Of a stretch of 64,000 nt of DNA, positions 12,021 through 21,460 are shown piece after piece. The DNA is taken from the NCBI GenBank assembly GCA_963513935.1, contig OY740765.1, forward strand, positions 149,817,830-149,881,829, read 5' to 3'. Below the pieces are notes generated by a model that saw nothing but the letters and a program-made list of their open reading frames with translations, was not told where the DNA came from and did no database searches. Origin of the DNA: Aphrophora alni. Its lineage: Eukaryota; Arthropoda; Insecta; Hemiptera; Aphrophoridae. The first letter of the stretch is position 1. The number at the start of each line of letters is the position of its first letter. Both the position numbers and the translations under genes were made by a program.

Positions 12021-12895
12021 GGAAAAAAAACCAAAGTGGAATGGTTATGTAACACTAAGATAGTTTTGTAGATGATTACATAACCACAAAGTTTAATCTC
12101 ATATTACTTGTTTGTACAGGTTTGATAGTAGGCCTAAAGATATTTATTTACAAGAAACAAGACACCTCAATGAAACCTTTCAACACTCAACCACTGTGAA
12201 ACCTCTCATTCGACTGGAACACTTCTAGGTAAGCATTGGGTAGTGTAAAAATATATGTGATTTTAGTAATTTATATTATTTTGATTTGATTTTAGAACCT
12301 CACTTTGAGGTTGTTCAATTATAAATTCAATTTCTGTGCAATATTTAATTTTTAATTAACTGCTTCTATATTTTCAAATTAGAAAAAACAAACTGTTAAG
12401 TTACTATTTATTATTATTTGGTTAACAAATTCATCTATCCTCATTATCTTGTGTTACTGATCGACTAGCTATATAAAATATATACAACATACAGTAAATA
12501 TTATTTATTATTTTATACACAAACATTGAAATTATTGAAAATGTTTCTTTGAAAGTCTCTTATAAGATTATTGAAGGATTGTGACATAGAATTCTTTAAC
12601 TATAGTTTTCTTATATTACTTACAAATTTGTCCGTTTCTCTCATTTTTTTTTTTTACTTGGATTCAAATTTTCTTATATTGAGTTACACACCCCCATTGT
12701 TTTGAAACCTAAGATTAAATAACTATAAATTTGCAATCTTTTTGCAACACTATACCTCCCATTTCCTATGATCCATATCATATTTTTCTGTCTTATTAGA
12801 ATACTTTTATTTCTTTCATTATTTAAAAAAATGCATACAAGTTATTTTAAACCGTAATTTAACATATTTTATGTCTTATATCCCTTTCTTACAAA
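12020..12895. other. AT-rich sequence, nothing recognised
   Basis: No reading frame, repeat boundary or RNA gene was recognised. Confidence 0.45.
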
Positions 12896-13130
12896 ATACA
12901 GCGTGTTAAATAAGTCCTAGGACAGTTAAATTAAAGGCCTTTATGAGTAGAACACAATGCTGCAAACCCCACCTCAAAAGGTTCATCCTAGCTAAAATAG
13001 CATGGGTTTACATATTACAACATATTAGCTACAACATCAGGTATGTTAAAAACAGCTTAATACTGTTTACTAGGTAAAGGTTATGAAATGATACCTTTGC
13101 AAATCCATATCTGGCTTAATTTTTTTTAGA

Positions 13131-13205
13131 CTGGACAGTCTTTGTATAAGCCTCGTCGATGCTGTAACTGGCGGAACCATGGTCGGCTAGACCAATAAAT
13201 GTAGA
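13131..13205 (+). repeat. Segment shared with the poly(A)-tailed retroposon at 55 kb
   Basis: The words AGCCTCGTCGATGC, GGCGGAACCATGG, TCGGCTAGAC and AATAAA occur in this order here, and in the same order on the minus strand at 55110-55180 (AGCCTCGTCAATGC, GGCAAAACCATTGG, TCGGCTAGAC, AATAAA). The segment is probably the 3' end of a retroposon family; here it has no A-tail. Confidence 0.55.
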
Positions 13206-13410
13206 ATTTAACAAAAGAATTTGTGTGTGTTTTATTTGTATGACAGCGTTGTTGTCTAATTTTTTATTGAGGGAAATTTGAATGGTAACATCTACCTTAC
13301 CTTGCATGAGGAATTCATAAACTCTATCATAACAGATTTGATTAAGAATCGGCAAAATGAACAGGGTGAGTTGCAATATTATGAAGATTTAGTCTGCGAT
13401 CAACTTGACT

Positions 13411-13714
13411 GTGCACCCCACTTTATCGCATTAACAAAGTTGGTTGAATGACAATTTTCCTGGCCGACACCATTGAATGGCCCACAAGATCATCTAATTT
13501 GACACCCTTAGACTATTTCTTGTGGTGCACACTAAAATATGTAGTGTACAAAACATCGCCAGTTGATTCAACTGCTCTTAGAAATCGAATAATAGTGGAG
13601 TGTAGGGGTGTTCCAAGAAAAACATTTCAAAAATTCAAAAGTGAATTTCAGAACAGGTTGTATTATTGCATGGAGAGAAATGGTGAACATTTTGAATCAA
13701 CATTGAAATTTTAG
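13411..13714 (+). pseudogene. mariner-like transposase, C-terminal third
   Basis: From about 13411 a frame with a CAPHF-like motif (usual GAPPHF/Y) is broken near 13449, and from 13448 the continuous frame reads IEWPTRSSNLTPLDYFLWC followed by VYKTSP, LRNRIIVECRGVP and LYYCMERNGEHFE to the stop at 13712-13714. W-P-x-R-S-x-(D/N)-L-T-P-L-D-(F/Y)-F-L-W is the motif holding the last catalytic Asp of this group of Tc1/mariner DDE transposases; here the usual Asp before Leu-Thr-Pro is Asn but the Asp in PLDYF is kept. The DNA-binding half is absent. It is a dead fragment. Confidence 0.8.
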
Positions 13715-13799
13715 AAGAAAATGCAAGAATGCGGCAATTGTAATGTTTCAACCAGCATATTAACATTTTTGTTAGTACTTAGTCGGCAAGTGGGTGCAC

Positions 13800-14700
13800 C
13801 TGGGTATATCATAGTATCCCAGTAGGCCAGTATGCTTATACCAAAGGTACATAGAAGAGATGCCAACCTGATGTTTGGTAATTTACAGACCGTTACAGTA
13901 TCTTATTTGTAAAAATTTTACAATTATTCTTTTTTAACAGACTTGACACTTTGACAAGTTTATTTGGGGAATAAAGGACCTTTTTCGTTATCTCACATCA
14001 TCATTATTATCATTTTTTCTGTTATTTCAGATCATAATTATTATGATTATTTCTGTAAACATTTATTATGATCAAAATACACTTGACTTTTATAACTTCT
14101 ACATTAAAAAAAAATTATCGATTAGTTTAAAACCAGCCGATTAGAGTTATTGTAGAAGTTTTTGTTAGAGTTTTTATTAGCAATTAGCTATTTTAAAACA
14201 GACAACATGAACTTTCTGAGCTTCCATCTTTAACAGTTTTTTTACAGAGGAAAGGTATTTTGCATAATCATAGGTTGTGTACTAATGGACATCCCATGAA
14301 GTTGTACACCAGAAGGAAAGACAGGTGGGGTTAAGGGGTTAAGTTAGGTTATGTTATTGGCATGTAAGCCAATTTATGCCCCCTTCATAATGAACTTTTG
14401 AAATACAGTTAATTGTTATTAATTTTAATTTATAAATAAATATAATTATATTATGTAAAATGCATTTTAATTTTCAAACAAATAAGCCTATAATTATTTT
14501 ACATGAAATGCAATTCTAATTTTTAATCCTTTTCACTTATGATCTGAAATAACAGAAAAATATTGATAAAAATGATGATGTGATATAACGGAAAAGGTTT
14601 GAAAAAAAAAAAATCTTAAAAATATATTTGAGTGCATTTGCTCTCTCGTTCATAACCTTAATTACTTATGTGTGAAGTTTTCTTTCAGTGATTTTACTTT
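13800..14700. other. AT-rich sequence, nothing recognised
   Basis: No gene is visible. A pair of related segments, TCATCATCATTATTATC with TTATTTCAGATCATAA at 13996-14040 and the inverse TTATGATCTGAAATAAC with GATGATGTGATATAACG at 14536-14590, forms an inverted repeat about 500 bp apart and may be the ends of a small MITE (13970-14600). Confidence 0.35.
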
Positions 14701-14707
14701 CTCTCAT

Positions 14708-14985
14708 ATTTGTAGTATAGAGAAAGTTATATGATGGGTTAAAAGGTCGATGTCATATTTTTGTCGGATATATCCGCTGTCTGTTTTATGTACAGAGTGC
14801 TTTACAACCCAACGCATGGACCAAATCAAATTTGGTATTTGGGTATATTTTTGCCATATTGTGTGATTTTTTTACCAATTTTTCAATAACTCAAATTTTG
14901 TGGTTGCTTGCAATGCCATAAGAAAAAACACAAAATTATGATTTTGACGATTTTAAATAAATTTTGCTCAAGTTAGCCTCTAAGC
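14708..14985 (+). repeat. Dispersed non-coding repeat, copy B
   Basis: Same family and orientation as 10790-11110, starting GTAGTATAGAGAAAGTTATA and ending with AAATTTTGCTCAAGTTAGCC. It ends right at the TA that borders the pogo/Tigger element, so that element inserted into or beside this repeat. Confidence 0.6.
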
Positions 14986-14988
14986 GTA

Positions 14989-15774
14989 CAATAGACGCTC
15001 TTTTATCCGGCATTCTAACAACAGGCACGTTCTACTAACCGACATCAGCTGAGCCACTCACGGTCGGTTTTTTCCGGTTATGTTCGGGCAGCTCACAGGC
15101 CTCGACTGACATTTCTCGCCAGTGCAGTGGGTTGTGTGCGCCGTTTTCTTAGTCATCCAGTGTTTGTCTGCGTCTGACGCGATACTATACTACAGTATTG
15201 TACAGTGCAGTACTGTGATGTAACTGTCAGCACAGTCTTGTGAACCTAAAGTCTCATGGAAAGAAGCTACTGATCCATTTAATACATTTATAACATTTGC
15301 TGAATCCAATAAAAGCTACAACTCCACAGAACTTATAAATTTGTGTTTAATCCGAAACGAATTTTTGAAGAAGAAATCCGAAACACGAAAGCAACGTGAC
15401 ATCAGAAACTTTTTTTAACACACATTTTTACTTTTGTTCGTAAGACCAGTTTACAGTACATATGTGTACAACCTTAACTAAACATAATGTACAGTACAAA
15501 TGATATTTGATTTGATTTTATGTACAAACTGTAATGTACAATTATTTTTTTCGTCATTTAGTACTTTTATACATACATTACTTTATATTTAATACAAGGA
15601 TTGTTCAGCATTTTTTACTCTGTGTTTTTCTTCATAACCTTGTCAAATATGCGTTTCGTTCTTTTGGGTTTGTATAGAGTTAATTTTCTTAGGTATCCCC
15701 TTTAAAAACTAGATATGCTCGATTATACGGCATGGCCGTGGTCCCAAACGTGCCGGTTAAAAGAGCGTCTACTG
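14989..15774 (+). mobile_element. pogo/Tigger-type element (copy A), deletion derivative, 786 bp
   Basis: Ends are inverted repeats: CAATAGACGCTCTTTTATCC at 14989 and, read inward from the right, CAGTAGACGCTCTTTTAACC ending at 15774. Both sides are flanked by TA (14987-14988 and 15775-15776), the Tc1/mariner/pogo target duplication. Inside are about 250 bp of comparatively GC-rich leader, then only the last ~54 codons of a transposase. The DNA-binding and DDE domains have been deleted. The element sits 143 bp upstream of AFMID exon 1. Confidence 0.85.
15254..15418 (+). pseudogene. pogo/Tigger transposase, C-terminal tail
   Basis: An open frame of 54 codons ending at TAA 15416-15418 reads WKEATDPFNTFITFAESNKS, then a helix with LINLCLIRNEFLKKK and a terminal QRDIRNFF. 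A final LR-x-x-F-x-x-(K/R)-x-x-x-x-x-Q-x-x-(I/L)-x-x-F-F tail is typical of the C-terminus of Tigger/jerky-like transposases (compare KQATITSFFNKN at 47.5 kb). No catalytic residue is present. Too short to act as a transposase; function unlikely. Confidence 0.7.
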
Positions 15775-15917
15775 TACTGGTCTCCATGTGCATGGTAGAA
15801 TCTAAGGGTCCTCATCATAATGAATACACAACAGATTTATAAGAGATATCAATCATACGTTTTGTGTTCCATTGATATCATGAGTATTAGTCCTACATAT
15901 AAATAATCTGTTTGTAG

Positions 15918-16018
15918 GATGCAGGACCCAAACCTGGAAGTTCTCTACAGTCCCAGCAAATGGACGAAAAGACTACTCAAAGATGTTGTTAAAACACATA
16001 TTGAAGTAACCACACAAG
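15918..16018 (+). CDS. AFMID: Kynurenine formamidase (AFMID), exon 1 of those visible
   Basis: The exon begins after the acceptor tttgtag and its ATG is at 15919; it ends before GTAATG at 16019, leaving phase 1. It encodes MQDPNLEVLYSPSKWTKRLL and 13 more residues; the Y-x-P-S-(K/R)-W signature is the conserved N-terminal motif of arylformamidases (YCPSRW in the human enzyme). The gene product is a cytosolic alpha/beta-hydrolase that converts N-formylkynurenine to kynurenine and formate in tryptophan degradation. Because the exon starts at a splice acceptor one base before the ATG, at least one more 5' (probably non-coding) exon should exist upstream. Intron 1 runs 16019-25198. Identification rests on this exon together with the five that follow in phase. 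Confidence 0.85.
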
Positions 16019-16251
16019 GTAATGTGTTAATTCAAAATTCAACTAAAGTATGAATTGTATCAATAGTAGATCTATTGTTGCTGATTTTTACTATCTATGA
16101 GGTTATGTTTTTAACAATTTTTATTTTAGTAATAAATCTCTCGTTATTTATTGTAGAAAACATATTTGGATATCATTAGATGTTGTAAGATAAGGCTTAA
16201 AAGTTAAAAGTTAACTACTTAAATTTGTAGTTCATCTTACTGGAAGCTTAT

Positions 16252-16830
16252 AATTAATTTATTTGTATTACCTTAATTGGTCCGTCAGCTTTTCTTCTTT
16301 GTCTTGTTCATGATAGCCATTTCGGCTATTATTCAATCATGGGGAATGATTTGTAATTGGATTATATACAGGCTGTTTCTGAACTTTCCTTACAAACTTC
16401 GAGATATTGTTCTTTGAGTAAAAAGAAGCCAAAAACCTAATACAACCAGGGTTTCGTTGTTCCTCTGTCCGTCCATATGTTTTTTATATAAAAATTGTTT
16501 TGAAAAAAATAGCTACACAGAATTGAACCAAATTTTGGTGTAGTTTTGCTATTGTGTTAGTTTCAGTAATTAAAACAACCCTGAAACTAGCCATTTTACT
16601 AAAAAAATTACAAGAACAACTTTTTTATATATAAATTTTATCACAAATCCAAAAGAGCTTTAGTTTTTAAAATTGGGTGAAAAATAAACAAGGTTTGAAA
16701 TATCATGTCTGGCATCACATGGCTGTTCTTCTCCTCTCCAAAATAATGGAACAACAATGAAAATAACAAATGAAGTTGTTTTTTTAGATATAAATTTTAT
16801 TGGAGTTTTATTGACAATTTAATATTAACA
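16252..16830. repeat. Left arm of a large inverted repeat (outer pair 16.25/21.02 kb)
   Basis: This block is an inverted, diverged copy of 20245-21022. Diagnostic matches, written for this arm: TTTGTATTACCTTAATTGGT, TCTTGTTCATGA, ATTTCGGCTATTAT, ACTAGCCATTTTA and ATGGAACAACA. The arms enclose 3.4 kb. The outer tips both begin near TTAATT(T). Within the arm is the phrase GTCCGTCCATATG, common in insect interspersed repeats. Confidence 0.7.
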
Positions 16831-16899
16831 GTAACTTTTTATTAAGTGAAATTCTAATAGTTTGTACAAAATTCTTTTATGAAATGAGGTAGATCTTTT

Positions 16900-17930
16900 A
16901 AGTAGATTTTGCAAACATTTTTTAAATATTCACAAAAAATAGTAATGTAATGCTAAACCCAACCTCTAACATATCATTTTTAAATAAAGGTCCATAGAAC
17001 TTATCTATGTAATAAAAAAAGAGTTAAATATAAACACTTTGGAGTTAGTATGTCAAGAATGATAAAAATTGGTCTATTAGCAGGAAAAATTGCACATAAA
17101 TATCGAAATATTAAATACAAAAATATTTTTATAATTTTTCTCATTATATACCTACAAAAGTATTCTCGTCTATTTGTAAATACAAATGTGTAAATAGAAA
17201 TGAGTAAAAAAAACTCATCTATTTACAAAATTTTTATTTGAAAAATCAATATTTTATGAAAAAATGTAAGGCGGCTAAAAAAATTAGGCTTGTTTTTCAA
17301 AATTCATAGAAAATAGTAACATAATGCAAAACTCAATTTGTAAGATTCCATTATTAGAAAGATATGAAAAATTCATTTACGTAATAAAAAAATGTAACTC
17401 ATGTAAATTTTGGAGTTAGTATGTCTGTAATATAAAAAAATAGCCCTAACGAAGTGCAAAATTCGAGATAAACAGCTAGATGCAAAATATTCTAATATGT
17501 AAATACAACTGTGTAAAAAAAAAAAATCAAAATGAAGTATGAAAAAAACTGCAAAATCGCAACGACTAAAAAGTTAGGCTTATTTTTCTAAATTCACAAA
17601 AATAGTAAAGTAATGCTAAAATCAATTTGTAATATACCATTATTAAGAGAAAGATAGATAAAATTCATATACTGTATGTAATTTAAAAAATATAAAACAA
17701 CAATTTAGGAGATCATATATAGGAAATTAAAAAATAACCTTAAAACCAAAGTGTCAAATTCCAGATAAACAGCTAAATACAATCAAATATTTCTAATGTA
17801 TTCAAAATATAAAAAGTTTTAAATAACTTTTATATTAACCAAAGTGTCAAATTCCAGATAAACAGCGAAATACAATCAAATATTTCTAATTTATTCAAAA
17901 TATAAAAAGTTTTGTGGTCTATTATTTAAA
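16900..17930. repeat. Three diverged tandem units of about 300 bp
   Basis: Each unit carries, in order, a TTCA(C/T)A(G/A)AAAATAGTAA(T/C/A)(G/A)TAATGC core (at about 16930, 17305 and 17595), a TATTA-x-x-x-AAAG-type segment, and a GGAGTTAGTATGTC-type segment (at 17040, 17410 and, decayed, 17705). The third unit holds a further exact-length duplication at 17744-17820 and 17837-17913 (period 93 bp, AACCAAAGTGTCAAATTCCA). Related units occur inside the TIR element at 48430-50064. No coding sense. Confidence 0.6.
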
Positions 17931-18132
17931 CTACACATAATTAATAAATCCACTAATAAATTACTAAATATCTGTAAATAAATTCTGCAAATATTATTAC
18001 TAATTAATATTTGACAACATCTGACGTTATTAAAAATCCCACTTTCACTTCGGTTTCAGTGACCCATAGAAGAACGTCTATAACACTGAATCTATGATGG
18101 TGGCATTATTTTCAAAAGCATAGATCGAAAGA

Positions 18133-18979
18133 TGTAAGCATGGGACATTCTCCAACCAGTAAAAAACAAATAAGTTAAAAAACAAATAAATTAAGTTATT
18201 AAGGATTTGGTTACATATTTAATTAATTAAGAAGTTTACATAGAAATTATAAAATTATTTAAATGACAATTACAAAAAACTTTGAACAAAAATATTTAAA
18301 ACAAATTATAAATCGAACAATTTAAATTAAGCGCCTACCATGAATAAATGTAACACCCTCTAGGCTGCAATTGACAAAAGGCGCGTGTTGTATTCAACAC
18401 ACAGAGTCCGATGCCATTTGGAACGGAAAAGTACGAAATTCCCTAATCACTAATGCAAGCTAGGCAAAGCAGTTGAGCGTTCCGTTCCAACCAGCATTAC
18501 AAACTTAGCAAACAGAGCAGGATGGAGGTATGTGAGGAACGCTCTGCGTTTAGAACAATCATGGAGCGTTTTAAAAGTAAATAATTAGAAACTTTTACAG
18601 AATGATGTTAGTTTAAAAGAAGTGTTGTTTTAATTAATATTTTTTGGACCTGAAATGTGAGTAAAAATACTGTAACTTTGATTATATATAAGTGATAGAA
18701 CTTTGGGCAGTGAACTTGATTATTAGTATGTAAGTATGTGAATTAATGTTTGTCTAAATTCTTTAGTAAAATAATAAGACATGTTATTTCTGGTATTAAA
18801 AGGAAGATACTCAATTTTTAAACATGAGTGAGTAAAATTCTCATTGAGTATATCCTACCATTCACGTGTCACAGTAGTCTGCCTGGTGAGTACAGATTAG
18901 AGCCTGAACCTTGAATTCCTTCTTTAAATAATATTTCAAAATCATTCAAAACTTATAAATTAAATAATTACATCTTACA
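18133..18979 (+). mobile_element. LTR-like block followed by a primer-binding-site-like sequence
   Basis: The block ends ATCTTACA at 18979 and is followed after three bases by TAGCGCCCGAACATAGGG (18983-19000), similar to the Lys-tRNA type primer-binding site TGGCGCCCGAACAGGGAC. It contains TGTAAGCATGGGACATTCTC at 18133, paralleled by TGTAAGCATGAAACATCTCC at 29476 inside the LTR at 29168-30239. The true 5' end is unclear and may lie further left. No gag or pol frame follows, so this is a fragment. Confidence 0.4.
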
Positions 18980-19316
18980 AAATAGCGCCCGAACATAGGG
19001 TTAACTATAAAAACATCATACAAAAGGGCCCTCGAACAGATTTTCAAATATTTGACAATTAATACTCAATTAATACTTGATAAACCAAAATCAATAAAAA
19101 CTCAGAAATTAAATAGAAACATCTTACAAAGAGGATAAAACAACCTTTAAAATAGGGTGAATCCCAACTTGATAGAACAGAATTGTTTTTGAATAAAATA
19201 GACAAAAGTGACATATTTTGTCGTCTGCTTTGACTGGAGTTTGGTGTTTCAAAGTGATGCGGCGAGACACAATAATTTATCAATTTTAATCATGTGACAT
19301 ATTATTATTTTAGGCA

Positions 19317-19412
19317 CTTTAGTTATATGAAAATGAAAGGTCAGATCATTAGCTTTACAATAGTGACAAATTTATTGTGATTGGATTATTTTTAGTGGGT
19401 GAAATGTTGAAT
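19317..19412 (+). repeat. Short interspersed repeat R, copy 1
   Basis: TTAGTTATATGAAAATGAAA through TTTAGTGGGTGAAATGTTGA. A direct copy follows at 19751-19850. Partial copies occur at 28465-28520 (inverted) and 49515-49605, sharing (T/A)TGGGCGAAATGTTGAATT. Confidence 0.7.
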
Positions 19413-19750
19413 AATGATCCAAGAATGTACACAAGCTATATTGGGACGCCAGAAGACTGATGGAATAAAATCCGAGAAGTCGCCATAAGAAACAAACAAA
19501 AAAAATGTTGAATAAAATATACTCAATAAGTATAAAAGCCACGATAATTTGGAATACATAGCTCAAAGAAGGAAGAAAAATAATATAGTATTCATTGTAG
19601 AGTAGTAGGTCTGAAATTCTGACTTGTTAAAAATAAACAATAATGATGTTTGTTTCAGACAAAATGGTTACCCTTCTAGCACTAGCAAAGTGACGTCATG
19701 AGAAACACTAACTTTATCTATTTTAATCAGTTTACATGTTACCAGTAATA

Positions 19751-19850
19751 TTTTAGTTATATGAAAATGAAAGATCAGATCATTAGTTTTACATTGATGT
19801 AAAATTTATTGCGATTGGACTACATTTAGTGGACGAAATCTTGAATTATA
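19751..19850 (+). repeat. Short interspersed repeat R, copy 2
   Basis: TTAGTTATATGAAAATGAAA through TTTAGTGGACGAAATCTTGA, 434 bp after copy 1 in the same orientation. Between copies no coding sequence is visible. Confidence 0.7.
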
Positions 19851-20244
19851 AAACGTATGTTGAGCGTAGTAGCGTTGTAGTCGGTTGCCTCTTGCGGAAC
19901 AGAAAAGTGTAAATGTTGTAGTCAGTTGCCACTTGCAGGGTGTTTCAACAATGAAACCAGCTGTTTTTGTAGTATAAAAATCAGCAGTTTGAAATAAAAA
20001 CTTTGTTTGATTTATTTACACATTGGAAATATTACTTAACTAGTTGTCGTATGCCGTCATTTACTGCAGGACTAGAATATTTTTTAAGCAGGAAAGTAGT
20101 GAATTACCGGTATTATGAATAAGTATATTTCAGCTGAGTATTGCGATATAAAATTTTTTTATGAAGCTGCTAGGGGGAATGCAACAGAAGCTAGGAGGAT
20201 ATACAGTGAGAAGTTTCTAAATAGCACCACACTCTTGTATTCAG

Positions 20245-21022
20245 ACTTTTATTAAAATCCGATTAAAATTTATACCCATAAAACAACTTAATTTATTATA
20301 TGTTGTTCCATTAGCCTATTCTGTAGAGGACAAGAACATGGCCATGCACAACTGGAAAGAATTTAAAATCTTGTTTATTTTTCACAAAATTTTAAAAATA
20401 AAAGCACCTATGGATTATGATAAAATTACACAAAAAGTTGTTCTTATAACTTTTTTGTAAACTGGCTAGTTTTAAAGATATTTTAATTTAGAAGCTTTGA
20501 ATGGCTGCCATTTTAAAATGAATTGGGTTAAAATAATGAAACTTAACATACTAACTGAAACCAACAATATACCAAAATTTGTTTCAATTCTGTAGAACCG
20601 ATTTTAAAAACAAATTTTTTCAAAAAAAAACAAAAAACATACGGACAGATGGACAATGAAATGAGATAGATCCATGGTTGTATTAAGATTTTGGCTTATT
20701 TTTATCTAAGGAAAAATACCCTAAAGTTTGTAAGGAGAGTTCAGAAACAGTCTGTATTTACTCTCATCATATATAATTATTTTAAATTAATACATTTACA
20801 CAATTTCACAACACAAAAATGTAGGGTTATAAAAATGAAAGGAAATGATTTTAACTGTGTGTTTTGTATTGTGAAATTGTGTAAATCTATTTAAAGTTAT
20901 TATATATGATGAGGTAGTTAATTAGAAACAATGTAACCATGGGTGGATAATAGCCGAAACGGCCTTCATGAACAAGATGAAGAAGGAAAGCTGACAGACC
21001 AATTAAGGTAATACAAATTAAT
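20245..21022. repeat. Right arm of the large inverted repeat
   Basis: Inverted counterpart of 16252-16830, ending GACCAATTAAGGTAATACAA and ATTAATT at 21022. The arm is about 200 bp longer than the left one because of AT-rich insertions (20760-20930). It contains GATAATAGCCGAAACGGCC at 20946, a short palindrome. Confidence 0.7.
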
Positions 21023-21289
21023 TAAAAAGTTAACTTTGAAAAACCAACATTATTGAAGAGAATGTGACTAATACGTTTTGTTTCGGTTTTGTAGCCGATA
21101 TTGTAGCAAAATTTTATAAAATTTGTAGAGGCAATTTAAAAAATAAAATATTAAAAATTTTGGTCTTATGGTAGTCCTAAATGGTGAGTTTATTTGATCT
21201 GTGAGAAAGTTTATACTATATATACTATAATAGAAATAATAATTCTATTTATATTATGAAACAGAGATATCATGAAACCCTTAGATCTG

Positions 21290-21460
21290 AGCCAATTTTT
21301 TTACATCCCATTGAAGTTGCCTCAGCAAGAGAAGTTTGTCTCCATATTGTTTTTGATCTACCTCTATTGTGTGCCTCCTGTGGATTCCATTTTAGTGTTT
21401 TAATGAGATACATGATTGAGTTTTAAAATATGCCCTAACCATCTCCACTTATGTTTTTTA
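21290..21460 (-). pseudogene. LINE endonuclease/reverse transcriptase, C-terminal fragment
   Basis: Read on the minus strand from about 21460, the frame gives HKWRWLGHILKLNHVSH, then MESTGG and KNNMETNF. W-R-W-(L/I)-G-H-(I/V)-L followed by W-x-P-x-G and GR-x-x-N-T-W-R is the conserved tail of a common class of insect LINE proteins (RTE/CR1-type). Stops interrupt it. Only this tail was found; it is a 5'-truncated dead copy in AFMID intron 1. Confidence 0.55.

Larger units (their letters stand above)
12899..13714 (+). mobile_element. mariner-like element remnant
   Basis: A TA dinucleotide (12897-12898) is followed by CAGCGTGTTAAATAAGTCCT, which resembles the CAGGGTGTCCCATAAGTCC-type tip of a group of insect mariner-like elements. 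At 13411-13714 lies the C-terminal part of the matching transposase. The right end was not found, and the middle contains an unrelated segment (13131-13205) also seen at 55.1 kb, so the copy is rearranged. Confidence 0.5.
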
